Shown here one piece after another: positions 22,199 through 34,319 of a stretch of 64,000 bases of DNA. Under the pieces are notes generated by a model. That model saw only the letters and a program-made list of their open reading frames with translations. It was not told the origin of the DNA and made no database searches. This DNA comes from Simmondsia chinensis (Eukaryota > Streptophyta > Magnoliopsida > Caryophyllales > Simmondsiaceae), in NCBI GenBank assembly GCA_018398585.1, contig JAGTTD010000020.1, forward strand, positions 21,300,350 through 21,364,349, given 5' to 3'. Every line of letters starts with the position of its first letter. Position 1 is the stretch's first letter. Made by a program: the position numbers and the translations under genes.

Positions 22199-22430
22199 CC
22201 CAGCCTTCCCCCTTTAGGGTGTTAACCTGAAGAGAGGCTGTTTCCCAGTGCCCCCAACCTGAGGGTGAGGACTTCCCAGGAGGTCACCCATTTATAAAAT
22301 GCTAAATTAGCAAAATTTAATGGATATTAATGACGCCATATTAAGGTGTGACGTTGAAAAATCTTAGAATGATTAGGTGTGGCATTAAGAAATTATAAAA
22401 TTTAATTTGGTGGTTTTTTGAAACTCTTTC
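21850..22430. repeat. Foldback MITE split by a SINE
   Basis: Same family as 11560-12000. The left half has CTAACGTGACGTTT and TTAATATTAACGCCG; the right half has AATGACGCCATATTAAGGTG, roughly complementary. The SINE at 22125-22290 sits inside. Confidence 0.5.
22125..22290 (-). mobile_element. SINE with partial 5S head, perfect target duplication
   Basis: On the minus strand it starts TGGGTGACCTCCTGGGAAGT, the 5S C-box end, then a body (AACACCCTAAAGGGGGAAGG), a C-run, and the 3' module GAGCCCTTGAGGCAATGG. It is flanked by perfect 12-bp repeats TTTATAAAATGC (22113-22124 and 22291-22302). Its start coincides almost exactly with that of 5701-5856, so the shortened head may be a recurrent 5' truncation point or a subfamily. 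Confidence 0.85.
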
Positions 22431-22507
22431 TAATGTGGACCAAAAAAAGGTTTCCAGGTGTATGTTTACTTTAATGCATTTCCATGTCGACATCATCCCA
22501 TAAAATT

Positions 22508-23123
22508 AAGGGTCATGTCTTGGTTTCAAGCGCTACATGACCATATCTTGATTCCGGCATCTCACTCCATCATTTGGAGTCAAAAAATGCACAAATCTTC
22601 AAAAATTCACCTCCGAATTGGGATCATAATGTTGAGATCACAAAATTAAGTGTCATATCTTGGTTAACACTACTTAGATGTTTCATCATCTCCCTCCGCC
22701 TTTGTTTGGAGGACCCACGCAGAATGATTGCCGTGGCCATGCCTAGATCTAGTCCCTCATTGACATCTAGGCTTCCTTAGGAAGACATTACTGTGGACCA
22801 CTATCACAGTGGGCTTCTCTATATGCCAGTTTTGATCTTGTTGCGCAACCCGTCTTTAGGATATAGTGATTTTTGTATTCTTGGTTTATGCGCTGTGTAT
22901 CTCTTGTATGTTCTTTCCAAGGCCAATTAGTTGCTTCGACGTCACCCTCCGGCACAACAAGGAGGACCTCTTTCAAAGCCGGGCTTCTTTTCATGCCTAA
23001 CTCTGATTTTAGTGGGCTAGTCTAGTTCAGTTTTTGCTTTATTTTGGATCTTTACTTTCTAAAACACGTTGGTTTTTTTAAAGGTTTCCCCTTCCCTCTT
23101 AATTATCAAAAAAAAAAAAAAAG
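22508..23123 (+). mobile_element. LINE-like 3' fragment with poly-A tail
   Basis: Ends CTCTTAATTATC followed by 14 or more A. Imperfect repeats TCATCCCATAAAATT (22493-22507) and TCATTTCATAAAAAATT (23124-23140) may be the target duplication. The intact-gene unit at 37.5 kb lacks this segment at the same place. No clear protein is encoded. Confidence 0.45.
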
Positions 23124-23149
23124 TCATTTCATAAAAAATTCTACACTAA

Positions 23150-23770
23150 GGCTCCGTTTGTTTCGGGGGAAAACCACATTCTAGGAAGTAGTTTTCCCTT
23201 TTTCCTTTGTTTGGCGCATCATTAGCTCAAAGAAAAGGTTTTCCGATGGAAAACTTTTTTCCTCAAATGAGGAAAATTGACTTCCCTTTCAAAATGAGGG
23301 AAGTTGTGATTCTAAGTGACTCAGAAACCTTGGCGATTATCATCACGCAAATCGAGATTGAATTAAAATAAACCCGAATGTACTGTAGATATTTAACATC
23401 AACAACGAACAAAAATTGGACTAAATAATTAAAAGCAGCTTGTATACTACTTTATTATTATTGCAAAAGAACAACTTTAATCAAATTGAATTGTTATATA
23501 ATATTATAGAAGAAAATTATCTAGGCAATATTTTATTTTGTTACTTTATATATGTTGTATTATTACTTATGTTGTGCTATAAAAAGATATGAAATGATTA
23601 GTGAAAAATATTTTTTTAAAACATACACGAAGATGTAACAATGGGGAATTAAGTTTTCCTTTGAAACAAACAACGGAAAACCTCACTTGGAATTTATATT
23701 TCCTTAGAAAACCTTTTCAAAAGAAAAATCAATTCTTATATTCTACTTTTCCGTTAAAACAAACGGAGCC
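23150..23770. mobile_element. PIF/Harbinger-like MITE with TAA target duplication
   Basis: Terminal inverted repeats GGCTCCGTTTGTTT (23150) and AAACAAACGGAGCC (ending 23770), flanked on both sides by TAA (23147-23149 and 23771-23773), as expected for PIF/Harbinger elements. 621 bases, AT-rich, no transposase. Confidence 0.75.
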
Positions 23771-23919
23771 TAAATGTACAAGTACCTTGATCACCTTGAA
23801 GTCATGTCATCATCTTTGGGATGGTTCCCTTAGTCTAAGAATCTTTATCAAAAAGTCCGGAGTTCAAATTTTCGTGGAACTTAGTCATAATGTTAGGATG
23901 ATATTCTAGAGTGTATTAT

Positions 23920-24556
23920 GGGTGTAAATGAACTTAACATTCGATGAATTATTTATGTTCAAAATCTATTATGGCTCTGTATGTTTGTTATGGAAGCTTG
24001 ATAGCCTATCGAGCTGAGTTTGTGACTTGATGAACTTAACGAGTTGAGTTCAAACAAAGTAGTGTTCGTCTTGTTACTGTTCGTGAAGCATTTGACATGG
24101 TCTCAATATTACTTCAAAAATAGTTCAATAATGCCTCGATAGTACCTCAAATATCTTAGCTCACTAGGAAACTTTTGTGGTTGCTTTTGCACCATTGTTT
24201 AGTTGGCTGTTTGATCCTTTTGTTCTTAGGGCCCTATTCTAGTAGGCGGGCCCTACTTTATAGTGCAATTTCTTTACGCATTATTAGTCAAAAATAGTGA
24301 TATCAAACTTAGCTCAATTGGTATAATATGCTTAGCTCAACTCAATAACGACCTCAGATGTGTGCAGTTATGCTAATGAGCCGACTCGAGTAAAGTTTAG
24401 TATTGTATAGAATAAATCACACTGAATCTGAATCATGCTCGAAGGACTGTCAGATAGCTCGATAAGAGCTTGGCTCAATAAGGCTTGTAGAACTCGAGGC
24501 TTGTAGAACTCGAGCTCGAGCATGAGAGGGCTCTCGACTCGGCTTGTTTACACCCC
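23920..24556. repeat. GAGCTCG-rich hAT-like element (unit of gene 1)
   Basis: Begins GGGTGTAAATGAAC and ends GGCTTGTTTACACCCC, complementary termini. The right part has AACTCGAGCTCGAGCATGAG. Non-coding and shared by all well-preserved DUF26 units. Confidence 0.65.
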
Positions 24557-24979
24557 AAGCACAATATATTAGCTCATTAATAAACGTTGCAAGCTCAACT
24601 TATAGGTCATAAAAACAGATTGCATTACCAACCATTATGCATTATGCTGAAGAAACGCAAATACAACAAGAAAACCTTTTTTTATTTTATCGGAGGAATC
24701 AGACCCCGTACCTTATGTGTCTATTATACAAGTCTCACTAACCTGGTCATTTTCACAAATGACGGAACCTTCATTTCAACTAAAAATCTACAAAGGTGTA
24801 AATCTTGCATCGAAAATAGCTTTATTGTTTATTTATATCTTATGTTGCATATCCCGCAACTACAAAAGAGGTCCCCTTTTATTTTAATGGACGAACTGAA
24901 CCCATAATTTACCTACTTGTCATATGGATCATACCCACCTCAATATTCTCATGAACAATTGAGCTTCCGTCTCAATTGT

Positions 24980-25732
24980 TTAGGAATTCAGGAAGGGATA
25001 AATCTCGTAGCGGAAGTTGCAACTTCCACCCACAACCCTCCCACCTTGTTTCCCATCACAACAATTAGGCAACTCACTTATTGCATCATCAAGGCACTTC
25101 TTACAATCACCCACACTCAAATCCCTAGTACATTGAGTTAGCCCATAAAGATTTGTGAAAGTATCAAGCTTCATCTCCCCACTTGCATAGAGCTTCTTTC
25201 CGGCCGGTCCACTAGACGTCGCCTCGTTCATAAGTTTGCTCAATAAGCCCTTCACCTTTTGATTGAACAATTCCGGATCATTACTAATGTTCCTCACATT
25301 ATACAAGGAGAACTTATTCTTCTCGTCAATCTGGCCAAAGAAATTACTATCCATGTACTTTACCATACAGTAATCATACCAAATTACCGCCCCCTTGTTA
25401 TACTCACAGCGATCACGGATCTCAGTGCTGGCATTCACCACGCACTTCTTACAGTCTGCAGATGACAAGTCGCCACGGCAAAGGGCCAACCCGTAGGTTT
25501 GATCCGGGGTCTGGCCTGCCGAGCCCGTTGCAAAGCCCGTTACAGGAGTCTTGGAGCTGAGTAGACTCAATAGCTTATTTAGGTTGGTTTCGTATGGGCT
25601 TTTAGAAGTGAATTTGTCAGAAGTGGAAGAGCAAACGTGAAATAGATAAGCGTTATCACAAAAGGCATTTTGCATAAGAAAAACAGAAGATAGAAGAAAA
25701 AACAAAGGGGAAATTTTAGTGTAAGGAGACAT
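24980..25732 (-). CDS. Cysteine-rich repeat secretory protein, two DUF26 domains (copy 1)
   Basis: A 250-residue intronless protein of the plant DUF26 / stress-antifungal family (CRRSP38-like, related to ginkbilobin-type proteins). Residues 1-25 form a signal peptide (hydrophobic core FFLLSSVFL, cleavage likely after FC25), so it is secreted to the apoplast. Domain 1 has C34 and the signature C85-X8-C94-X2-C97, then C109 and C122; domain 2 has C201-X8-C210-X2-C213, then C224/C225 and C238. Possible N-glycosylation sites are N100-A-S and N148-I-S. No membrane anchor or kinase follows, so it is not a CRK receptor. I start at MSPYTK because the signal peptide begins there and copies 2 and the pseudogene share it; an upstream ATG 19 codons earlier is not conserved. 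The exact ligand is unknown; family members bind mannose or act against fungi. Confidence 0.93.
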   Translation of the reverse strand: MSPYTKISPLFFLLSSVFLMQNAFCDNAYLFHVCSSTSDKFTSKSPYETNLNKLLSLLSSKTPVTGFATGSAGQTPDQTYGLALCRGDLSSADCKKCVVNASTEIRDRCEYNKGAVIWYDYCMVKYMDSNFFGQIDEKNKFSLYNVRNISNDPELFNQKVKGLLSKLMNEATSSGPAGKKLYASGEMKLDTFTNLYGLTQCTRDLSVGDCKKCLDDAISELPNCCDGKQGGRVVGGSCNFRYEIYPFLNS

Positions 25733-25790
25733 TTTTTTTTGCAAGGAATAGAAGAGATTGCTGTGTGTTTTGGGTGCATTTGAGATCATA

Positions 25791-25797
25791 TTATATA
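25791..25797 (-). promoter_or_regulatory. TATA box of DUF26 copy 1
   Basis: Minus-strand TATATAA within CCCTATATAATATGATC, about 60 bases upstream of the ATG at 25732 and conserved at the same distance in copy 2. Confidence 0.75.
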
Positions 25798-25800
25798 GGG

Positions 25801-28290
25801 CAAATGGTGGGGTAGAGTCAAACTATAATAAATATTAAAAGTATATATTATATAGAAGTGTTTTAATTTGTGTAATATGACAGAGTATTATTCATGAATT
25901 ATAATATTTATTATATATCCTCGTTCAAACTTGGATGCTTTACTTATCTGATGTTGATTATGATGTGAATTTACACATAAATTGAAGATTTCTACTTTTA
26001 TTTTTATTTTGTCTTTTGCTTTTCTTTTAGAAAATTCTATGTATTTGAAGGGTTATGCTCTTTTTAATTTGAAAAAAAAAGTAATTATCTTATAGAAGAC
26101 TAATCATATAATATTATTTTAGATAACACAAGACTTTATTATGTGATTAGAATATGAAAATTAGATAGATGGTCATCTAACTCTTCTTCATGACCGATAT
26201 TACAGTATTGCATTTTGTCTATAAAATAGTAAAGGAATAGTAAATTTATTAACATATAACAGTAGACATTGTGCCTTTACTTTGGTGGATACGTTAGATT
26301 TTGTATCGAGAGTTTTTTCTCTAATTATCTATAAAAATATGTTACGCCATTTCACTTTGTCTGTTAGATTATTTACAATAAATAATAATAATAATAAATA
26401 AAGATATCAGTTGAAAAGGCGGTAACTTTGTTACCTGACATTGTCAATTTGCGAAATTAACGGGATAATTTTGAAAATTAAATGCATAATGACGTGGCCC
26501 AATAATAATTAGTGATTTGGTCAACGCCTTAGCCCAAAATTCGAACCTTCAAGGTTGACCTTTTTTTACTGGAAAATTAAATATGTTATTTGACCAGATT
26601 TTCTTTTACTTAGTCGATTGCATTATTTCAGTTACTAGAGTTTTGTTTTTAAAAAAAAAATAAAAATCAGCTTTTTAAAAGTTTAATCTGATAGGTCAAA
26701 GTTTATAACCGGTTTTATACTCTAGCATGCATCCTCATAGAAATGACCGTTGAGGCTTGAAGCTAGAATTATGCATATGTTGATTTTATACTATGACAAG
26801 TTTCTTGTGCAATTTACGGTTTATAATTAAATTTTTAATAATTATATTTAGCTATTATAATTGATAAATTATATTGTTAACATCAGTAAAAATTGAATTT
26901 GCCTATATAATGACTTATGGTAGCAAAGACGAAGTTTAAGGAAGGGAAGGTCGCCGTTTTTTTTTATCAAAAAAGATAAAAAAGGAAGGGAAGGTCAAAT
27001 AATATCCGAGAAATTCAAGCACACGGGTGTGGAAGCTTTTTGAGATGGGGAATTTCTAATTAATATATAGTATAAATATAAATTTTATTTTTAATTGGGT
27101 TAATTTAGCTTTTCTATAATTTGCATTTATTAGTTTGATGAAGGTTTATTTGTATTGAAGGTTCCCATAGTTTACCCATTTTAGATTGTATGTTTTCAAT
27201 TACGTCAGTTTAGCTCTTGTACAAGTTATATTACGTCAATTTGGTTCTTAGAATATTTTTTTTTTTTTGTTATATTGGAAATTGAATTTTTAATTTTCTA
27301 ACCCAGGTTTGTTTGAGTTGAGTGAACTGGTGGTGTTGTAATGGGTACTTTCATCTAAAATAATTGTGTCATTAAAAAATAACATTGTTGATTTAACTTC
27401 AATTCACTAAGTGGATAAAATAGAAATTATATATACACTAAATTGATATAATTAAAAATATAAGTATTAAATTGATACAAAGCACAAAGTATAGAAACAT
27501 TTGGTATAAGTAATCTTTTAATCAATAGGGAAATTAAAATTACGTCAATTATTTAATTTGTGGCGATTCCTTTATATTATGCAAGTAACATAATATAAAA
27601 TGTTATATTATCCCTATTTAAACCCACCGTGACAAGGCCAATATTAAATATATTTCATAACTCAACGTCAATTATATTCGAGGATCAAATTAACACAATT
27701 AACATAACACAAAGCTGTATAAAGATAACTAACCTTATTAAATAATATTATGCATTGAGTTAATGTACATAATTTTACATATCAGCATTATAATAAAAAT
27801 TAATTTTATATGATTATTCTTGCAATCTAGTACTTTTTCATTATATGTATTTACTACATAGATTAAATACATTAGCTAACGTTGTTTCTATACATGCGTC
27901 AGTTTTGTATTAAGGGTTATCTCTCTAATTAACAAGAAAAATACATTAGTAATACCTAAATCAGTTGACTATAATTTAGTCTAGAAATTACGCTAACGTT
28001 TACCAGTCTGTGAGGCTCTCTCCGTAACTCCATTCTCGTCCATTCATTTATTTTCATACACTATATTTGAACTTAGTTTTTATATTTAATAATATGATAA
28101 AAAAAAAAAATCTAATTTCTATAATTTATATGCATTATGTATATAAATTCATTATATATTATCAATGAAAAGTTTTACTTATGTGACACAGAACAGAAAC
28201 ATGATATTCGATATGGTCACGTCAAGATTGAAAAACAATTGGGAATCCACAAAAGAGAGAGAGAGAAAGAAACTAGGGTTTGGTACTGAG
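25801..28290. other. Upstream part of the DUF26 unit, non-coding
   Basis: No gene. Segments 26405-26640, 26820-26920 and 27500-27880 match unit B (40780-41215 and 43250-43640) and, for the first two, the empty unit (18735-19030). An insert at about 26636-26820 is specific to this copy. The rest is AT-rich with no feature I can name. Confidence 0.6.
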
Positions 28291-28292
28291 AA

Positions 28293-28437
28293 ATTGTTGA
28301 GGGCACTCGGAAATGGTCAAGTCTCACTTCAGGCTAGCACCCTGAAAGGGAGAGGCTGCGTACATCAACCCCCTCCCCCCCAAGTGGTCCCTGCTTAAAC
28401 GGGAGCGCCATTGGAGCATTAGGAATGTTGCTTTTGG
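28293..28437 (+). mobile_element. SINE copy, body and 3' module
   Basis: GAGGGCACTCGGAAA, then AGCACCCTGAAAGGG, AGGCTGCGTACATCAACC, and the 3' module ending AATGTTGCTTTTGG. There is no 5S head. The CT-rich tract at 28367-28382 corresponds to the C-run in other copies. Confidence 0.7.
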
Positions 28438-28439
28438 CT

Positions 28440-29763
28440 TTTTGGTTATACTATACTCAAAACATAAAAGAAGTCCAAAAACACGTTTGGAGGCTGATTT
28501 CGAGAAAAATAGGCGGGACCACTGACAAAGTGGTTAAGGTTGCATAGTTCGGTAAGAGAGCTTCATTTGATACATGATTCGCTATCAAACTCCTTCTAGA
28601 TCAAAAGTTGTGGCTGTTTGAAGTTACAAATGCAGCTCAATGCTTCCAGCTCTCTTATGCTTTCCTTGCTTTCCCTTACCCGAGAGCTCGAGAGTGACCA
28701 TTAAATGTCTCAATAACTCCAGCCATAAATAGATTGTTAGGAAGACCACTGATCTCCAAAATCAGAGAACACTCAAACAAAAATGATCTGGTTTGACTGA
28801 AAAATTGGCCCAAGTTGACCAGAACTCGAGATCAAGTAAACCTAAAATGAACCATCCAACCAAAACCTACCCTTAACTCAACTGAAAGTTAAAATAATTT
28901 AACCCTATAAAACCAAAATCTAGGATTAGTTGAAATGCCATGAAATTAGAATTTCGTACTCTAACTTCCCATGATGAATCAAAGAAAGAAATTTCAATTC
29001 TATCCTAACTTCAGTTCCATCGAAATAGTAACTAAAATTAAAATTACAATTTTAGGGATCAATTCTAATTGTGTCTACCTAACATAGCGTTAATGTGGAC
29101 TTTTTAATTTTATTAGATAATTTTTACAAATGAAAGAGGGAAAAAGAAACACGAGGGTTTTCAGTTCCTTACATGGGTAAGCAAAGAGGATTAGAGTCGT
29201 CTTCAAAGAAAGACACCCCCTAACACATAAGGCACCACAATAAAGTCTAGATCTGAGCTAGTTTGAGAACAAAAATGGGACACAAAACCAACATTATGAC
29301 CCTAGTTTGCAGCCCAGTTAGCTACCGAATCAGTCTCCTAATACAATGGCTGAAAATGACTACATTTTATTTATTAGTTATCCTTTACAACCCTTGGATA
29401 ATTTTTAAAATCCACTAAGGGGCAGAGACTTTTGACCTCGATCAAGTGCTTGAAATGCCACAATCAGCCCAACAAATAATGGGAGCATTGATGCGAAATA
29501 TGGGAGTGGATTGTTGCTAAACAAGGATGCAACGGTTAAATTTGTAGGCTATAAATAAAGGACTGATGAGGTTTAACAAAGAGTGCCAACACAATCATAC
29601 TAACTCTTCAGTTTTCTTTATAGCACACATGTTCTTTTATCTTTTCTTTTTGATAGGAATTAGGATAATTCTAGCTTTGTTCATTGTCAAGAAAATAAAA
29701 CCGGTTTTCAAATTGGTGTTGGAGAAGGTAATTCCTTATATCATAGTTTCTCCCATCCCATTA
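28440..29763. other. Non-coding stretch without recognised feature
   Basis: No gene with support. On the minus strand near 29310-29345 a short frame reads SVANWAAN, similar to an RNase H-like tail of retroelements, but too short to call. Confidence 0.4.
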
Positions 29764-29768
29764 TGAAG

Positions 29769-29962
29769 TGTGTGGAAATAACAAATACTCGGTATGCAGT
29801 ATGAATTAAATACCACGACAATATGAGAAGTAAATGGACTAAAAGGGAAAAGAAACAAACGACAAAACGATTTACGTGGAAACCTCTTTACAATCGAAAG
29901 GGGAGAAAAACACGGGTGAAAGCTTTTATTATTGAATTAAAAGAAGAATTAGAATCACTCCT

Positions 29963-29995
<33 letters not shown>

Positions 29996-30230
29996 TTTGA
30001 TTGGCGGCGCCGCTGGGAAATACCTCACGAAGAATTGGATTCATGTGACGTAAACCTTACGTCCATATATAGGCCCGTGAAAACGTGGTTCCCGATCGAT
30101 CGGTATTTCACCGATCGATCGGCTGGCTCACTGCTGCCGTCTTTCTTTTACGTAACATTCCCGATCGATCGGCCTCCTAACGGCGTCCCTAGTTAAAATA
30201 CCAAAGAATTTTGAGACATTTTTCCTAACA
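29769..30230 (-). repeat. 3' LTR of copia element 1
   Basis: About 462 bases, minus-strand start TGTTAGGAAAAATGTCTC at 30230. Contains three CGATCGATCG palindromes (about 30093, 30112, 30163) and a (CT)n run (29965-29988). It lacks a short stretch with additional palindromes found in the right LTR. Confidence 0.9.
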
Positions 30231-30245
30231 AATCTCTACCTTGGC
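30231..30245 (-). other. Polypurine tract of element 1
   Basis: Minus strand CCAAGGTAGAGATT immediately before the 3' LTR, the usual form for Tnt1/Tork-type copia elements. Confidence 0.75.
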
Positions 30246-30257
30246 TCAAAATTAACA

Positions 30258-31736
30258 TCAACAATAAAACAACTCCACCTTCTCCACAGACGCCCTCTCA
30301 ACCGGGGCTAACACACAACAAACACAAAGACCCACCAAATTCGAGCAATGCTCGAATTCGCTCCCTAGTAGAACCTTAGTGAACATGTCAGTTGGATTAT
30401 CCTCAGTCCCAATCTTTTTCAACTCCACCTTCCGCTCGTCAATCAGATCTCTAATAAAATGATGCTTCACATCTATATGCTTCGTTCTGTCATGATGTGA
30501 CATCTGATTCTTCGCTAGGTGAATGGCAGACTGACTATCACAATAGACTCTAACTGTATCCTGCTCAACACTGATCTCACTGATCAACCCTCTCAACCAG
30601 ACGACTTCTTTGAATGCTTCTGTGATTGCCATATACTCGACCTATGTAGTGGACTGTGCTGTAATAGACTGTAAACATGCTCTCCATCTGATAAATTTGT
30701 CACCTAAACAAAACACATACCCTGATGTGGACTTCCACTTGTTGAGGTCTCCACTATAATCAGAATCTACATACCTAACCAAGTAACACTTACTTTTCCC
30801 ATATTCCAAACACAAATCAGTAGTTCCACGAAGATACTTGAGAATCCACTTCACAGCATATACCAATGCTCTTTACCTGGATTCGCCATGTACCTACTAA
30901 CTCTGCTCACTGCAAAAGCAATATCTGGACGTGTACAAACCATTTCATACATAATACAGCCCACTGCACTAGAATAGGAAATCTGATATATGTACCTGAT
31001 ATCCTCCTCAGTCTGAGGCGAATCTAATGCTGAAAGTCTGAAGTGAGTTGCTAAGGGCGTGCTAACTGGATTAGCATCCTTCATATGAAACCTTTCTAAT
31101 ACTTTTTCAATATACTTTTCCTGAGACAAGTATAATTTTTCGGCTATTTGGTCTCTACGAATCTCCATGCCTAAGATTTTTCTTAGCTGCTCCAAGATCT
31201 TTCATCTTAAACTCACCCTTCAACATAGATTTCAAGTCATCAACATCCTTCATGTCTTGTGCTACAATCAACATATCATCAACGTACAAAAGCAAATAAA
31301 CAAAGCCTTTATCAGTCTTTCCGAAGTACACACAACTGTCATACTTACTCCTGATGTACCCATGACCTGTCATGAACTGATCAAATCTCCTATACCACTA
31401 CCTAGGAGATTGCTTCAAACCATATAAAGACTTCTTAAGCAAACATACATGATCTCCCTTTCCTTCTACAACAAAGCCCTCGGGCTGATGCATATAAATA
31501 CTCTCTTCTAGTTCACCATGCAAAAATGCAGTCTTTACATCTAATTGCTCAAGCACTAAGTCGTGCATGGAAACTAAAGACAAAAGTGCACAAATCGAAG
31601 TATGTCTAACCACAGGTGAAAATATATCATGAAAATCAACACCCTGTACCTGACTATAGCCTTTAGCTACCAAACGCGTCTTATATCTTGCATCTTCAAC
31701 TCCAGGAATATTTTCCTTTCTTTTGAAGACAACCAA
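30258..31736 (-). pseudogene. Copia reverse transcriptase and RNase H (element 1), broken
   Basis: Reading from 31736: VARGY-type finger motif ([15 protein letters not shown]), [31 protein letters not shown], then after a stop the catalytic LLLYVDDMLI with YVDD, then SSAVGCIMYEM and the RNase H segment (YVDSDYSGD, CDSQSAI, HIDVKHHFIRD). Breaks: a stop after KQSPR, a frameshift at about 31160-31195, a second near 30860, and a stop within STT-VEYMA. The catalytic Asp residues of RT are kept, so the lesions are mainly nonsense and frameshift. Confidence 0.9.
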
Positions 31737-32919
31737 TTAGTCTTTTTCCTATTTGAGGCTTCACCAGTTCCCATGTTTGATTCTTATGACGAGATTGCAT
31801 CTCTTCATTCATAGCAACGAGCCGCTTCTCAGCATCTGAACTCGATACAGTCTCTGTATATGAAGTCGGCTCACTGTCATCTAAAGACTCAGCAGTAGTG
31901 AGGGCATAAGCAATCATCTCCTCATCCCCATACATCTCTGGAGGCCTGATCTGGCGCCTCGGTTTACCACCAGCTATAGTATTATTCTCTACTTGCTGAC
32001 CTATTTCTGCATTATCAATAACAACATCAGAAACTTGTACCTGAGGTGCTAGAATACTCTCTAGCTGAACGACCTGCTGATCTGACTGTATCTGTGTAAC
32101 ATCAGGTGTCTCAACCTGAACTAAATCACTATCAATGGAGGGTGTGTGTGGTGGATGTAGTAGAGCAGACTCATCAAAGGTAACATCTCTATTAGTCAGA
32201 AACTTCTGAGCACTTGGATCCCATAATCTATATCCCTTCACACCTGATGAATAACCAAGAAAGACGCATTTCTTGGCCCTATTCTCCAGCTTTCCATCAT
32301 TAACATATGCATATGCAGAACAACCAAATACTTCAATATGAGAAGAATCAAAAGTAGAACCAGACCATACCTCTTCAAGTGTTTTCATCTGCAATGAAGA
32401 ATGCAGTGTCTTATTCACAAGGTAGCAAGCCAAGCTAACTGTTTCTGCCCACCATTCTCTTTTCAAGCCTGCATTTGAAAGCATACATCAAGCCTTCTCA
32501 TGTAACGTCCTGTTCAATCTTTCACCCACTCCATTTTGCTATGGTCGACCTGTCCATGTCCTGTGTCTGACTATGCCCTGATCTTCACAAAATCGAGTGA
32601 ACTCACCTTCAACAAACTCAAGACCATTATCAGTCCTCAACCTCTTTATCGGCTTCCCTGTCTGTTTTTCAAGCAGAATCTTCCATTTCTTGAAGACATC
32701 ATACACATCATTTTTCTGCTTCAGAAAATAGACCCAAACCTTACGTGAATAATCGTCAGTAAACGTTAGAAGATACCTGGACCCATCTTTAGAAGCCACT
32801 CTGGAAGGTCCCCATAGATCAGAATGTATGTAATCTAATGTTCCCTTTGTCTGATACACTGCTGACTTGAAGCTGACTCTTTTCTGCTTCCCATACACAC
32901 AGTGCTCACAGAATTCCAT
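31696..32919 (-). pseudogene. Copia integrase (element 1), broken
   Basis: From 32919: CEHCVYGKQ (zinc-binding HHCC end), SDLWGPS with the first catalytic Asp, FTDDYSRKVWVY, RTDNGLEF with the second Asp, and QNGVGERLNRT with the Glu. Two stops interrupt the Glu region (before QNGV, and after HEKA); both are explained by C-to-T changes of Gln and Arg codons. The C-terminal part with the copia GKLENRAKKCVFLGY block and the hinge to RT follows to 31696. Confidence 0.9.
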
Positions 32920-34281
32920 CAGTCCTGTTGACTGACCACAAGCAATCTCCTTTTACTTAACTCAGACAATGCCTTATCACCAATGTGACCCATTCTCATG
33001 TGCCACAGTCTTGTAATTTCTACATCTGTCATAGTAGATGTGAAAACAGCAACTGAACCTGTCACGGTAGTACCTGCAAGCTCATACAAAGTACCAACCC
33101 TATTCCCTTTCATCACAACTGAAGCACCCTTACTGACCCGCATGACTTCACCTTCAGCAGTGTACTTGTACCCACTAGACTCAAGGGTACCTAGAGAAAT
33201 CAAGTTTTTCATTAAATCCGGGACGTGACGTAAATCACTCAAAGTTCTAATAGCCCCATTAAACATCCTCACATGAATTGTCTCAATCCCCACTACCTTA
33301 CAAGCAGCATCGTTACCCATCAAGACCACTCCACCCTGTATAGACTTATACGTGAAAAATCAGTCTCTATTTTGATTAACGTGATATGAACAACCCAAAT
33401 CCATGACCCACTTATCTTTGAACCTGGACTGAGAATCAGCAGCTAATAGAAACTCCTCTTCACTATCATCCTCTATAACACTAGCCTCAGCGGACTTATC
33501 TTTGCCCTGGTCACCCCTGTTACCCTCTTTCAATTTATTTTTATATTTGTAATAATCTTTCTTTATGTGCCCTTTCTTGTGACAGTAATGGCACGACAGG
33601 TTCTTATGTTTAGATTTAGACCTAGACTTTTTTCCCACCATTGAATCCCCTATGTTCTGGTCTACCTCTCACATGCAAATCACTACCTAAGTCATTCACC
33701 GAGTTAGATAAATCCCTATCTACCAGTTCTTTACTCACAAGGTTTCTTTTCACCTCATCAACAGTAATGGTCGGCCTACTCCCGTATATCATGCTTTATG
33801 CAAAGCCCTTATACAAATTAGAGAGTGAACACAATAACAACATAACTTGGGCCTCATCCTTAGGGACATCATCCAATTCTTTTAATTCTTGTATGATAGA
33901 AGTAAACTCGTTAAGATGGTTTTTAAGAGATGTACCTTTTGTCATACAGAACGTGAATAACCAACACTTCACTGCGAGTTTATTGGAGACTAACTTGTGA
34001 CAAAACATGTCTAATAATTTCTCCCATAACTTTTTTGCGGTTTCCATCTCCAAGACCTCTGACAGAACATCATCAACTAAACACATCTGTATTGCCGTGA
34101 GAGCCTTATCATCCGTCCCTTCCCACTGTGCCGCGATCATAATCTCGGGTTTCTTCTCTTTCCCCTCCAGTGCTTTCTTCAAGCCATTCTGAGTCAAGAG
34201 TCCTTTCACACGGACTTGTCATAAGCTAAAGCTTCATTGACCATTGAACTTCTCTACCTCGGTCATAATACCTGATGCCAT
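32919..34281 (-). pseudogene. Copia gag-protease (element 1), broken
   Basis: Starts at ATG 34281 (MASGIMTEVEKF). Early stops occur in the NGQ-SFSL segment, where the other element at 54245 has Gly and Trp codons. The capsid (LTAIQMC, LKELDDVPKDE) follows, with a stop at 33796-33798. The zinc knuckle reads [14 protein letters not shown], so the last Cys is Tyr. The protease active site is DLG instead of DSG (Ser to Leu by C-to-T). The pre-integrase region with LWHMRMGHIGDKAL ends at a stop near 32919. Frameshifts are present around 33640. Confidence 0.9.
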
Positions 34282-34301
34282 TGTACCAATTCGAATAACC
34301 A

Positions 34302-34315
34302 GGCTCTGATACCAA
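34302..34315 (-). other. Primer binding site of element 1
   Basis: Minus strand TTGGTATCAGAGCC, the canonical tRNA-iMet site, five bases inside the 5' LTR. Confidence 0.9.
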
Positions 34316-34319
34316 TTCA

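Noticed and set aside
25733..25789. Longer N-terminus for DUF26 copy 1 (19 extra residues)
   Set aside because: The extension is not conserved in copy 2, would bury the signal peptide, and begins within about 10 bases of the TATA box.
28165..28398. A 77-residue plus-strand gene
   Set aside because: Its second half is the SINE at 28293-28437 translated.
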